NCBI RefSeq assembly: GCF_025905425.1
Contig: NZ_CP109603.1
Span: 904,001-968,000, forward strand
Reading direction: 5' to 3'
Source of the DNA: Pseudomonas putida
GTDB lineage: Bacteria > Pseudomonadota > Gammaproteobacteria > Pseudomonadales > Pseudomonadaceae
DNA: 64,000 bases
The notes under the pieces are model-generated. The model had not been told where the DNA came from, did not search any database, and saw only the letters and a list, made by a program, of their open reading frames with translations. This document shows, one piece after another, positions 19,492-27,603 of this stretch (positions are counted from its first letter, which is position 1; the number at the start of each line of letters is the position of its first letter). The position numbers and the translations under genes are program-made.

Positions 19492-20259
19492 TCACGGCCT
19501 TGCCGCTGCGGCATCCCCAGCATACCCCGCACCCCCATACCGCTGGCTAATCCGCTCGATCTCCCCAGACTGTTTCATGCGCACCAGCGCCCTGAGCACC
19601 CCCTGCGTCGGCACCCCTGGGTCACTGCGCACCATGCACCCCAGGTCCTGCTCCTCCAGCACTGCCAGCGTTTGCAACTGCTGCCCCGCCGGCAAGCCTT
19701 GGTTGAACCACTGCAGCGACAGCTCGTTGCTCACCGCATGCAGATACCGCCCCGCGTGCAGCTTCTGCAGGGCCAGCAGTTGGCTGCGGCTGTCTTCGCG
19801 GTGCAGTCGGCCCTGTTCGAATAGGGGTTGCAAGGTGCCATAGGCATAACCCAGTACGGTGCCGATGGCTTGTGGCGCCAGTTGCTCTGGGCGGGTAGGG
19901 TTGCTTGCGTCAGCGCCGCCAACCAACACGTCGCGCTGGTGAATCAAAGGGATGCTCCAGACAAAATTGCCCGGCCGATCATGAAACCACTGGGGGCTGA
20001 CATAGCAGCGCACATCGATATCGCCGTTTTCCATGGCTTCCTGCAGGCGCAGGCGTGCCAGTACGTGATACTCCGGGCGCATACCCACTTCCCGGGCAAT
20101 GGCCTGCATCAGGTCGAACAGCAAACCTTCCACCGGTTGCTCGCCTTCGACGCGCATCAGCGGCATGCTCCAGCTCTCGGCGACGGAAAAACGCAGCACG
20201 GGTGGGTCGGCCAGGCTGTGGGTGGTCCACAGCATTAGCAAGGGCAACAGTCTTCGCAA
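19492..20259 (-). CDS. periplasmic solute-binding protein, family 3 type
   Basis: 255 residues. A short signal peptide (MRRLLPLLMLWTTHSLADPP) is followed by the bilobal fold of polar amino-acid binding proteins: LRFSVAESWSMPLMRVEGEQ, then GLLFDLMQAIAREVGMRPEY, a hinge region near IGTVLGYAYGTLQPLFEQGR, and a C-terminal GVLRALVRMKQSGEIERISQ helix. No permease or ATPase genes are adjacent, so it may serve an unlinked transporter or act as a sensor-like orphan. Ligand unknown. It is divergent from dnaX. Confidence 0.85.
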   Translation of the reverse strand: MRRLLPLLMLWTTHSLADPPVLRFSVAESWSMPLMRVEGEQPVEGLLFDLMQAIAREVGMRPEYHVLARLRLQEAMENGDIDVRCYVSPQWFHDRPGNFVWSIPLIHQRDVLVGGADASNPTRPEQLAPQAIGTVLGYAYGTLQPLFEQGRLHREDSRSQLLALQKLHAGRYLHAVSNELSLQWFNQGLPAGQQLQTLAVLEEQDLGCMVRSDPGVPTQGVLRALVRMKQSGEIERISQRYGGAGYAGDAAAARP

Positions 20260-20382
20260 GGCACATCCTCCCTGGATAGCGCGCCAGTTTCATAGCTTAG
20301 ACCAGTCGCGCAGGGTGCAATTTCGGCCCCGCTCCGCTAGCATTAGCGATCTTCCGCTCGATCAGGCTACGATGGTTTTTCG

Positions 20383-22452
20383 ATGAGTTATCAGGTTCTT
20401 GCACGAAAATGGCGTCCGCGCTCGTTCCGCGAAATGGTCGGCCAGGCCCATGTGCTCAAGGCCTTGATCAATGCCTTGGACAACCAGCGTCTGCACCATG
20501 CCTACCTGTTTACCGGTACCCGCGGCGTGGGCAAGACTACCATTGCCCGCATCATCGCCAAATGCCTGAACTGCGAAACCGGCATCACCTCGACGCCTTG
20601 CGGCACCTGTTCGGTGTGCCGGGAGATCGACGAGGGCCGTTTCGTCGACCTGATCGAGATCGACGCCGCCAGCCGCACCAAGGTCGAAGACACCCGCGAG
20701 CTGCTCGATAACGTGCAATATGCCCCGAGCCGTGGGCGCTTCAAGGTCTACCTGATCGACGAAGTGCACATGCTCTCGACGCACTCGTTCAACGCCTTGC
20801 TCAAGACGCTGGAAGAGCCGCCACCCTACGTCAAGTTCATCCTTGCCACCACCGACCCGCAGAAGCTGCCGGCGACCATCCTGTCGCGCTGCCTGCAGTT
20901 CTCGCTGAAAAACATGACCCCGGAGCGGGTGGTCGAGCACCTCAGCCATGTGCTGACCGCCGAAAGCGTGCCGTTCGAGCCAGATGCCCTGTGGTTGCTG
21001 GGCCGAGCTGCTGACGGCTCGATGCGCGATGCCATGAGCCTGACTGACCAGGCCATCGCTTTCGGTGAGGGCAAGGTACTGGCTGCCGATGTGCGTGCCA
21101 TGCTCGGCAGCCTTGATCATGGCCAGGTCTACGGTGTGCTGCAGGCACTGCTCGAAGGCGATGCCCGGGCACTGCTGGAGGCCGTGCGCAACCTTGCCGA
21201 GCAAGGGCCGGACTGGAGTGGCGTGCTGGCCGAAATGCTCAATGTGCTGCACCGTGTCGCCATTGCCCAGGCACTGCCGGAGGCGGTGGACAACGGCCAG
21301 GGCGACCGCGACCGGGTGTTGGCGCTGGCCTCGGCGTTACCGGCCGAGGATGTGCAGTTCTATTACCAGATGGGCCTGATCGGCCGTCGCGACCTGCCTC
21401 TGGCGCCAGACCCGCGTGGCGGCTTCGAGATGGTCCTGCTGCGGATGCTGGCGTTCCGCCCGGCCGACACCGACGATGCACCGAAACCGGTGCTAAAGCC
21501 GGTGGGGATCAGCCAGGCCACAGCTGATTCTGCAAACCCGGTGGCAGCTGCGGTGGTGGCTACCCAACCGCCAGTGGTCGAGCGTGTCGAGCCGGCTGTC
21601 GCGCCAGCGGTAGAGGCCCCGGCCCCGGCTGCGCCTGCTGTCGAGCAGGCGCCTGCCGCTTCCCTGCCAGAACCCGTCGCTGAGGCGCCAGCAGAAACCG
21701 CTGCACCGGCGCCAGAGCCTGTTGAAGAAGTCATCGACCTGCCCTGGGAAGAGCCCGTAGCGCCGCCCGTGCCGGTGGCCGCCACGCCCGAGCCGGTGGC
21801 TGCGCCCCAGCCAGCCGTTGCCGAGCCGCAGCACAGTCAGCCAGCGTACGACGAGCCGCCATTCGACCCGTCCGCTTATGCGGCAGCGGGTATGGACCGC
21901 GACGACGAACCGCCGGCGGACGAAGATTACTACGTGGGTGACAGCGACCCGGTCGGTTTCAGTTACCTCGATGAACTGGCTGAGCACGTCCAGGAAGAGC
22001 AGCCCAAACCGGCCGTCGAACCGCTGCCGGCCGCCCAGCCGGCCACCGGCCTGGCCCTGCAATGGCTGGAATTATTCCCACAGTTGCCTGTCTCCGGTAT
22101 GACAGGCAACATCGCGGCAAACTGTACGTTGATTGCCGCCGACGGCGACGACTGGCTGCTGCACCTGGACCCTGGCCAAGGCGCGCTGTTCAACGCCACC
22201 CAGCAGCGGCGTTTGAACGACGCGCTCAATCAGCACCTGGGGCGCACCCTTAACCTGAGTATCGAGCTGATTCGCCCTGAACAGGAAACGCCGGCCCAGG
22301 CGGCCTCGCGCAAGCGTGCCGAGCGCCAGCAAGACGCGGTTGTTTCGATTGAGCAGGATCCGTTGATCCAGCAGATGATCAAGCAGTTCGGTGCCAAGGT
22401 GCGACAGGATACAATCGAGCCTGTAGAGGCCCTGGCCAATCAGGGCCAGTAA
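20383..22452 (+). CDS. dnaX: DNA polymerase III subunits gamma and tau
   Basis: 689-residue clamp-loader ATPase. Walker A GTRGVGKTTIARIIA is near residue 45. The zinc-binding cysteines C-x8-C-x2-C-x2-C (CLNCETGITSTPCGTCSVC) are near residues 64-79 and Walker B LIDEVHML near 124. The sensor 1 region ILATTDPQKLP and the arginine finger SRC near 169 follow. A long Pro/Ala/Glu linker spans about 365-500, and the C-terminal tau domain that contacts the polymerase alpha subunit lies at about 560-689. No A6G slippery heptamer like the one E. coli uses to make gamma was seen. It is followed by ybaB and recR in the usual order. Confidence 0.97.
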   Translation: MSYQVLARKWRPRSFREMVGQAHVLKALINALDNQRLHHAYLFTGTRGVGKTTIARIIAKCLNCETGITSTPCGTCSVCREIDEGRFVDLIEIDAASRTKVEDTRELLDNVQYAPSRGRFKVYLIDEVHMLSTHSFNALLKTLEEPPPYVKFILATTDPQKLPATILSRCLQFSLKNMTPERVVEHLSHVLTAESVPFEPDALWLLGRAADGSMRDAMSLTDQAIAFGEGKVLAADVRAMLGSLDHGQVYGVLQALLEGDARALLEAVRNLAEQGPDWSGVLAEMLNVLHRVAIAQALPEAVDNGQGDRDRVLALASALPAEDVQFYYQMGLIGRRDLPLAPDPRGGFEMVLLRMLAFRPADTDDAPKPVLKPVGISQATADSANPVAAAVVATQPPVVERVEPAVAPAVEAPAPAAPAVEQAPAASLPEPVAEAPAETAAPAPEPVEEVIDLPWEEPVAPPVPVAATPEPVAAPQPAVAEPQHSQPAYDEPPFDPSAYAAAGMDRDDEPPADEDYYVGDSDPVGFSYLDELAEHVQEEQPKPAVEPLPAAQPATGLALQWLELFPQLPVSGMTGNIAANCTLIAADGDDWLLHLDPGQGALFNATQQRRLNDALNQHLGRTLNLSIELIRPEQETPAQAASRKRAERQQDAVVSIEQDPLIQQMIKQFGAKVRQDTIEPVEALANQGQ

Positions 22453-22461
22453 CGGATAACC

Positions 22462-22489
22462 ATGCGGCCGGCCCGGCGCCGGGCCGCAT
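22462..22489 (+). other. strong GC hairpin between dnaX and ybaB
   Basis: ATGCGGCC and GGCCGCAT bracket a GGCCCGGC/GCCGGGCC palindrome in the 64-base gap between dnaX and ybaB. No T-run follows, so it is not a standard terminator; it may be an attenuator or an mRNA-processing hairpin that tunes ybaB-recR relative to dnaX. Confidence 0.5.
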
Positions 22490-22516
22490 CACATGACCCA
22501 ATCGAGGTATACCCCC

Positions 22517-22852
22517 ATGATGAAAGGTGGCATGGCTGGCCTGATGAAGCAGGCCCAGCAGATGCAGGAAAAGATGGCCAAGATGCAGGAAGAACTGGCC
22601 AACGCAGAAGTGACCGGCCAATCCGGTGGTGGCCTGGTGAGTGTGGTGATGACTGGCCGTCACGACGTGAAGCGCGTCAGCATCGATCAAAGCCTGATGT
22701 CGACCGATGAAGACGACAAGGAAGTGCTCGAAGACCTGATCGCTGCAGCACTGAACGATGCGGTCCGTAAAGTCGAGCAGAGCAGCCAGGAAAAAATGGG
22801 CGGCATGACCGCCGGCATGCAGCTGCCGCCAGGCTTCAAAATGCCGTTCTGA
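22517..22852 (+). CDS. ybaB: nucleoid-associated protein, YbaB/EbfC family
   Basis: 111 residues from the ATG at 22517 (GAGGTAT upstream), giving the family start [20 protein letters not shown]. The central strands [20 protein letters not shown] and the C-terminal helix region ([20 protein letters not shown]) are typical of this dimeric DNA-binding protein. It lies between dnaX and recR as in most gammaproteobacteria and ends in a strong terminator. Confidence 0.95.
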   Translation: MMKGGMAGLMKQAQQMQEKMAKMQEELANAEVTGQSGGGLVSVVMTGRHDVKRVSIDQSLMSTDEDDKEVLEDLIAAALNDAVRKVEQSSQEKMGGMTAGMQLPPGFKMPF

Positions 22853-22872
22853 TTCACCTTTCGCGTCAAATG

Positions 22873-22907
22873 GGGAGCAACGGCCTTGGGGCCGTTGCTC
22901 CCTTGTT
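22873..22907 (+). terminator. rho-independent terminator after ybaB
   Basis: A 13-bp perfect stem GGGAGCAACGGCC / GGCCGTTGCTCCC with loop TTGG is followed by TTGTT. The stem is very stable and the T-run short. It stands between ybaB and recR, so recR may be expressed by read-through or from its own promoter. Confidence 0.8.
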
Positions 22908-22940
22908 CATTCTGATCCCCCGACTTGCAGGCCTGCCTAC

Positions 22941-23543
22941 ATGAGCTTCAGCCCCCTGATCCGCCAACTGATCGATGCTTTGCGCACCCTGCCGGGTGTC
23001 GGCCAGAAAACCGCCCAGCGCATGGCCCTGCAGCTGCTCGAACGTGACCGCAGCGGCGGCCTGCGTCTGGCTCAGGCGCTGACCCAGGCGATGGAAGGGG
23101 TTGGTCATTGCCGCCAGTGCCGCACCTTGACCGAGCAGGAGCTGTGCCCGCAATGCGCTGATACGCGCCGTGACGACACGCAGTTGTGTGTGGTGGAGGG
23201 GCCGGTGGATGTGTATGCGGTGGAACAGACCGGTTATCGCGGCCGCTACTTTGTGCTCAAGGGGCATCTGTCGCCGCTCGACGGGCTGGGGCCTGAGGCG
23301 ATTGGCGTACCGCAGTTGATGGCGCGGATCGAAGAGCAGGGGACCTTTACCGAGGTGATCCTGGCGACCAACCCGACGGTGGAAGGGGAGGCGACGGCGC
23401 ATTACATCGCGCAGTTGCTGCACGAGAAAGGTTTGGTGGCGTCGCGCATTGCCCATGGTGTGCCGCTGGGTGGCGAACTGGAGTTGGTGGATGGCGGGAC
23501 ACTGGTCCATGCCTTTGCCGGGCGCCGGCCGATTTCGCTTTGA
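22941..23543 (+). CDS. recR: recombination mediator RecR
   Basis: 200 residues. The N-terminal helix-hairpin-helix ([20 protein letters not shown]) is followed by the zinc finger [16 protein letters not shown] (residues 56-71), the Toprim domain (about 78-175: [31 protein letters not shown]) and a C-terminal Walker-B-like tail. It acts with RecF and RecO to load RecA at gaps. It is the last gene of the dnaX-ybaB-recR block and is followed by a REP pair. Confidence 0.96.
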   Translation: MSFSPLIRQLIDALRTLPGVGQKTAQRMALQLLERDRSGGLRLAQALTQAMEGVGHCRQCRTLTEQELCPQCADTRRDDTQLCVVEGPVDVYAVEQTGYRGRYFVLKGHLSPLDGLGPEAIGVPQLMARIEEQGTFTEVILATNPTVEGEATAHYIAQLLHEKGLVASRIAHGVPLGGELELVDGGTLVHAFAGRRPISL

Positions 23544-23554
23544 TTTCAGATATT

Positions 23555-23676
23555 GGGGCCGCTTTGCGACCCATTCGCGGGGCAAGCCCGCTCCCACAGG
23601 TGCTGCGGTGCCTGTAAGGCCTGCACAAAACCTGTGGGAGCGGGCTTGCCCCGCGAATGGGCTGCAAAGCAGCCCC
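23555..23676. repeat. REP pair (inverted) between recR and apt
   Basis: Two inverted REP copies: the left one from ggggccgctttgcg through gcaagcccgctcccacagg, and the right one from cctgtgggagcgggcttgcc through ctgcaaagcagcccc. The intervening bases are about 30. It lies between the convergent genes recR and apt and probably ends both transcripts. Confidence 0.85.
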
Positions 23677-23686
23677 GGTATGTAAC

Positions 23687-24235
23687 TCAATTTTCGCTAA
23701 GCGAAAACTCGGTCAGGCAAAAGGTCGGCACCCCCGCCGCCTGCAGCCGGCGCGAACCGTCCAGCTCCGGCAGGTCAATGATCGCTGCCGCTTCAAATAC
23801 CTGAGCCCCGGTACGACGCACCAGGTTGGCTGCCGCCAGCAAGGTGCCGCCAGTGGCAATCAGGTCATCGAAAATCAACACAGAATCGCCTTCGCACAGG
23901 CTGTCGGCATGCACTTCGAGGAAGGCCTCGCCGTACTCGGTCTGATAACCCTCACTCAGCACGTCAGCCGGCAGCTTCCCCTGTTTGCGGAACAGGATCA
24001 GCGGCTTGTTCAACTGGTGGGCGATGATCGAGCCGATCAGGAAGCCGCGCGCATCCATGGCGCCAATGTGACTGAACTCAGCCTCCACGTAACGCTCGAT
24101 GAACTGGTCGGCGACATAGCGCAGCCCGCGCGGGGATTGGAACAGCGGGGTGATGTCGCGAAAAATCACGCCCGGTTTGGGGAAGTCCACTACCGGGCGG
24201 ATCAGGGCTTTGAGGTCGAAGGCTGCGCTATGCAT
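23687..24235 (-). CDS. apt: adenine phosphoribosyltransferase
   Basis: 182 residues, which convert adenine and PRPP to AMP. The PRPP-binding loop [17 protein letters not shown] is near residue 120. The N-terminal substrate region [20 protein letters not shown] and the flexible-loop stretch [16 protein letters not shown] are typical. It is a single gene, transcribed away from anr's end and towards recR. Confidence 0.95.
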   Translation of the reverse strand: MHSAAFDLKALIRPVVDFPKPGVIFRDITPLFQSPRGLRYVADQFIERYVEAEFSHIGAMDARGFLIGSIIAHQLNKPLILFRKQGKLPADVLSEGYQTEYGEAFLEVHADSLCEGDSVLIFDDLIATGGTLLAAANLVRRTGAQVFEAAAIIDLPELDGSRRLQAAGVPTFCLTEFSLSEN

Positions 24236-24288
24236 TGTTGCGGGTATCCTGGGAAAACGTATGCGCCAGTATACCCGTTAACAAAGGC

Positions 24289-25023
24289 TCAGGCCTCTAT
24301 TGCACCGCCGGCCAGCGCGCACAGCTGAATCGGGTCGAGGATATGCACTTCCTTGCCTTCAGCGCGGATCAGGCCGTTTTGCTGGAAGCGGGTGAACACC
24401 CGCGACACGGTTTCCACCGCCAAGCCCAGGTAATTGCCGATTTCGTTGCGCGACATGCTCAGGCGGAACTGATTGGCCGAATAGCCGCGGGCGCGGAAGC
24501 GTGCGGACAGGTTGACCAGGAAGGTGGCAATGCGTTCGTCGGCGGTTTTCTTCGACAGCAGCAGCATCATCTGCTGGTCGTCGCGGATCTCGCGGCTCAT
24601 CACACGCATCAGTTGACGGCGCAACTGCGGCAGTTGTACCGAGAGCTCGTCGAGGCGTTCGAAGGGGATTTCACACACCGAGGTGGTTTCCTGGGCCTGG
24701 GCCGACACCGGGTAGGCTTCGGTGTCCATACCGGACAGGCCGACCAGTTCGCTGGGCAGGTGGAAACCGGTGATCTGCTCTTCGCCGCTGTCGCTGAGGC
24801 TGAAGGTTTTGAGGGCGCCGGAACGTACTGCATAGACCGAGCCGAAATTGTCACCCTGGCGGAACAGGAACTCGCCTTTCTTCAGCGGCCGGCCACGTTT
24901 GACGATTTCATCCAGTGCTTCCATGTCTTCCAGGTTCAGCGAAAGAGGCAGGCACAGGGGGGCCAGGCTGCAATCCTTGCAATGGGCCTGGGTATGTGGG
25001 CGCAGTTTAACTGGCTCGGACAT
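24289..25023 (-). CDS. anr: anaerobic regulator Anr (FNR homologue)
   Basis: 244 residues from ATG 25023. The 4Fe-4S ligands match FNR spacing: Cys15, Cys18 and Cys24 ([12 protein letters not shown]) plus Cys117 (SVCEIPF). The cyclic-nucleotide-binding-like barrel and long dimer helix follow, then the DNA-recognition helix near residue 205 with [20 protein letters not shown]; the E-SR signature reads TTGAT-type half-sites. It activates microaerobic genes when oxygen falls. It sits next to hemN and the cco genes, two of whose promoters here carry Anr boxes. I see no Anr box in front of anr itself. Confidence 0.95.
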   Translation of the reverse strand: MSEPVKLRPHTQAHCKDCSLAPLCLPLSLNLEDMEALDEIVKRGRPLKKGEFLFRQGDNFGSVYAVRSGALKTFSLSDSGEEQITGFHLPSELVGLSGMDTEAYPVSAQAQETTSVCEIPFERLDELSVQLPQLRRQLMRVMSREIRDDQQMMLLLSKKTADERIATFLVNLSARFRARGYSANQFRLSMSRNEIGNYLGLAVETVSRVFTRFQQNGLIRAEGKEVHILDPIQLCALAGGAIEA

Positions 25024-25209
25024 TTTCAATCGATCCTTGTGGGAAAGCACACATAAGACGTAAGGGTAACTCACGGCGTAGGTTGTAGGCCAGCGTGCGC
25101 TATTGTGGTGCGTGCTGGCGAAGCCTCGGCGGGTGCGCGCCGAGGCCTTTCGTGTACCCATAGTGTGCCGCACAAGCCTACTTGTCCATGCGGTTGAACG
25201 ACTCGCTGT

Positions 25210-26592
25210 TCAGATGACCCGTGAGAAGCGCTGGCGGTTTTGCATCGCCAGGTAGGCGTCGAACACCATGCATACCGAGCGCGCCAACAGGCGGCCGGCA
25301 GGCAGGATGCGGATGCCCTTGTCGTCCAGGCTGATCAGGCCATCACGCTGCAAGGTCAGCAGTTCTGGCCAGAGGTCGTTGAAGTAGCTGCGAAAATCGA
25401 TGGTGAAGGCCTGTTCGATCGGTTCGAAGTCCAGTTCGAAATGGCAGATCAACTGCTGGATCACAGCCCGGCGCAGGCGGTCGTCGTGGTTGCACAGCAG
25501 GCCGCGCTGGGTGGCCAGCTGGGCGTTGGAGAGGCTGTCCTGGTAGGTGTTGAGGTCGCTGCTGTTCTGGCAGTAGAGGTCGCCGATCTGGCTGATGGCA
25601 GACACCCCCAGGCCGATCAGGTCGCAGTGGCCGTGGGTGGTGTAGCCCTGGAAGTTGCGCTGCAGGGTGCCTTCTTCCTGGGCCATGGCCAGCTCATCGT
25701 CGGGCAGGGCAAAGTGGTCCATGCCGATGTAGCGGTAGCCGGCGGCGGTGAGTTGGTCGATGGTGGCATGCAGCATCTCAAGCTTTGCCGCCGGGGACGG
25801 CAGGTCGTTGCTGTCGATGCGGCGCTGGGGCATGAAACGCTCCGGCAAGTGGGCATAGTTGAACACCGACAGGCGATCGGGCTGCAGGCGGATGACCTCA
25901 TCGACGGTGCGGGCGAAGCCTTCTGGCGTCTGCTTGGGCAGGCCGTAGATCAAGTCCAGGTTGATCGAGCGAAACTGCAGGGTGCGCGCGGCTTCGATCA
26001 GGGTGCGGGTCTGTTCCAGGCTCTGCAGGCGGTTGACCGCACGCTGCACGGCCGGGTCGAGGTCCTGCACGCCCAGGCTGACACGGTTGAAGCCCAGCTC
26101 GCGCAGCAGGCCCATGGTCGACCAGTCGGCTTCGCGTGGGTCGATTTCGATGCCGTAGTCACCGGAGTCGTCGTCCAGCAGGTTGAAGTGCTGGCGCAGG
26201 GTGGCCATCAGCTGGCGCAGTTCCACGGGGCTGAGGAAGGTGGGCGTGCCACCGCCAAAGTGCAGTTGCTCGACCCGTTGTTTAGGGTCCAGATGGCAGG
26301 CGATCAGCTGGATTTCCTGCTCCAGGCGTTGCAGGTAGGGCGCGGCGCGGCCGCGGTCCTTGGTGATGACTTTGTTGCAGGCGCAGTAGTAGCAGATGTT
26401 GGCGCAGAACGGCACGTGTACGTACAGCGACAGCGGGCGCACCGCCCGGCGGCTCTCACGCAGGGCGTGGAGCAGGTCGAACGAGCCTACTTCGCTGTGC
26501 AGTTGCACGGCGGTCGGGTAGGAGGTGTAGCGTGGTCCGGCCAGGTCGTAGCGGCGGATCAGGTCGGTATCCCAACGTAGGTCGTCGAGCAT
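25210..26592 (-). CDS. hemN: oxygen-independent coproporphyrinogen III oxidase
   Basis: 460-residue radical-SAM enzyme that makes protoporphyrinogen IX without oxygen. The cluster motif HVPFCANICYYCAC (Cys63, Cys67, Cys70, Cys72) and the family features RYDLAGPRYTSYPTA and LHFGGGTPTFLSP are present. The start ATG 26592 is chosen over an in-frame ATG at 26676, because the Anr box at 26656-26669 would otherwise lie inside the coding region; MLDDLRWDTDLIRRYD is the usual N-terminus. The gene is downstream of the cco accessory genes and upstream of anr, on the same strand. Confidence 0.94.
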   Translation of the reverse strand: MLDDLRWDTDLIRRYDLAGPRYTSYPTAVQLHSEVGSFDLLHALRESRRAVRPLSLYVHVPFCANICYYCACNKVITKDRGRAAPYLQRLEQEIQLIACHLDPKQRVEQLHFGGGTPTFLSPVELRQLMATLRQHFNLLDDDSGDYGIEIDPREADWSTMGLLRELGFNRVSLGVQDLDPAVQRAVNRLQSLEQTRTLIEAARTLQFRSINLDLIYGLPKQTPEGFARTVDEVIRLQPDRLSVFNYAHLPERFMPQRRIDSNDLPSPAAKLEMLHATIDQLTAAGYRYIGMDHFALPDDELAMAQEEGTLQRNFQGYTTHGHCDLIGLGVSAISQIGDLYCQNSSDLNTYQDSLSNAQLATQRGLLCNHDDRLRRAVIQQLICHFELDFEPIEQAFTIDFRSYFNDLWPELLTLQRDGLISLDDKGIRILPAGRLLARSVCMVFDAYLAMQNRQRFSRVI

Positions 26593-26655
26593 GTGGGCGG
26601 TCCCCGGATAGAGCGAGCAGTGTCCGGAGTCTATGGCGGTCTGTAGGAATCTGTG

Positions 26656-26669
26656 TTGATTTGTATCAA
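26656..26669 (-). promoter_or_regulatory. Anr box upstream of hemN
   Basis: TTGAT-ttgt-ATCAA is a perfect match to the FNR/Anr consensus TTGAT-N4-ATCAA. It lies 64 bases before the chosen hemN start, which leaves room for a class II promoter with the box centred near -41. It supports low-oxygen induction of hemN. Confidence 0.9.
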
Positions 26670-26698
26670 GAGCCATTAGGGCTGCACTGCAGCCCGCT

Positions 26699-27382
26699 TC
26701 AGTGGCCCATCAGCCAATGCTGGTGCGGCCCGGGCAACGTCCACAGGCCAAACAGGATGACCAGCAAGCCGCCCGCCATGCGCACGCTGCGCCGGCGCAA
26801 CAGGCTGCTGACGCGCTCCGCTGCCAAGCCCGTGGCCAGCAAAACCGGCCAGGTACCCAGCCCGAATGCCAGCATCAGCGCCGCGCTATACCCCGCATTC
26901 CCCTGGCTCGCAGCCCACAGCAATGTGCTGTACACCAGCCCGCACGGCAGCCAGCCCCACAAGGCGCCCAGCAACAAGGCGCGCGGCAGGCTGGATACCG
27001 GCAGCAGGCGCGAGGCCACTGGCTGGATATGCCGCCACAACCCTCGACCCAGGGCCTCGATACGGGTCAACCCACTCCACCATCCCGCCAGGTACAGCCC
27101 CATGGCGATCAATAGCAAGGCGGCCACCACCCGTAGCGCCAAGGCCGCCGGGCTGCTGGCCACGGCCCAGCCCGCCAGGCCTACCAGCAGGCCGGCGCAG
27201 GCATAGCTGAGAATGCGCCCGACGTTGTAGGCCAATAGCAGCCGCACGCGCCGGCCGCGTTGCTCAGGCGGGATGGCCAGGGTCAGCGCGCCCATCAGGC
27301 CGCCGCACATACCCAGGCAGTGGCCGCCACCGAGCAGGCCGAGGATCAGCGCCGAGCCGAGCAGGGGAAGCAGGTCAGGCAC
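26699..27382 (-). CDS. TauE/SafE-like membrane protein of the cbb3 assembly cluster
   Basis: 227 residues from a GTG at 27382 (VPDLLPLLGSALILGLLGGG), overlapping ccoS by 8 bases, so translationally coupled to it. Six or so membrane segments are seen. The GGGHCLGMCGGLMGA motif near residue 18 and the WLPCGLVYSTLLWA motif near 150 are the paired cysteine motifs of the TauE/SafE, DsbD-like heavy-metal or electron-transfer family. In this operon it probably takes part in copper handling for cbb3 oxidase assembly; that role is inferred from position and from the Cys/His residues. Confidence 0.85.
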   Translation of the reverse strand: MPDLLPLLGSALILGLLGGGHCLGMCGGLMGALTLAIPPEQRGRRVRLLLAYNVGRILSYACAGLLVGLAGWAVASSPAALALRVVAALLLIAMGLYLAGWWSGLTRIEALGRGLWRHIQPVASRLLPVSSLPRALLLGALWGWLPCGLVYSTLLWAASQGNAGYSAALMLAFGLGTWPVLLATGLAAERVSSLLRRRSVRMAGGLLVILFGLWTLPGPHQHWLMGH

Positions 27383-27590
27383 GGGGTGGGGGTTCCTTGT
27401 CGTCTTCGGCCTTGCCGTCGTCCGGTTTGACCGCGGCTTGGTGGCGTGGGTCCTGGTCGTCGAACAGGATGCTGTGGGCGGGGCCTTCGAGGTCGTCGTA
27501 TTGGCCGCTGTCCACCGCCCAGAAGAAGATGTAAACGGCGACGCCGACAAGCAGCAGGGCGGCCGGGATCATGACATAAAGGGCAGGCAT
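27375..27590 (-). CDS. ccoS: cbb3 oxidase maturation protein CcoS
   Basis: 71 residues with one N-terminal membrane helix (MPALYVMIPAALLLVGVAVY) followed by a short polar tail with FFWAVDSGQYDDLEGPAHSI, the family's conserved stretch. CcoS is needed to insert cofactors into cytochrome cbb3 oxidase. It begins 13 bases after ccoI ends and overlaps the next gene by 8 bases. Confidence 0.93.
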   Translation of the reverse strand: MPALYVMIPAALLLVGVAVYIFFWAVDSGQYDDLEGPAHSILFDDQDPRHQAAVKPDDGKAEDDKEPPPRA

Positions 27591-27603
27591 GGGCGGCTCC
27601 TGA

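Noticed and set aside
27382..27550. An N-terminal extension of the TauE-like protein to an ATG at 27550
   Set aside because: The extra 56 residues are antisense-like low complexity and overlap ccoS fully; the GTG at 27382 gives a normal membrane protein start.
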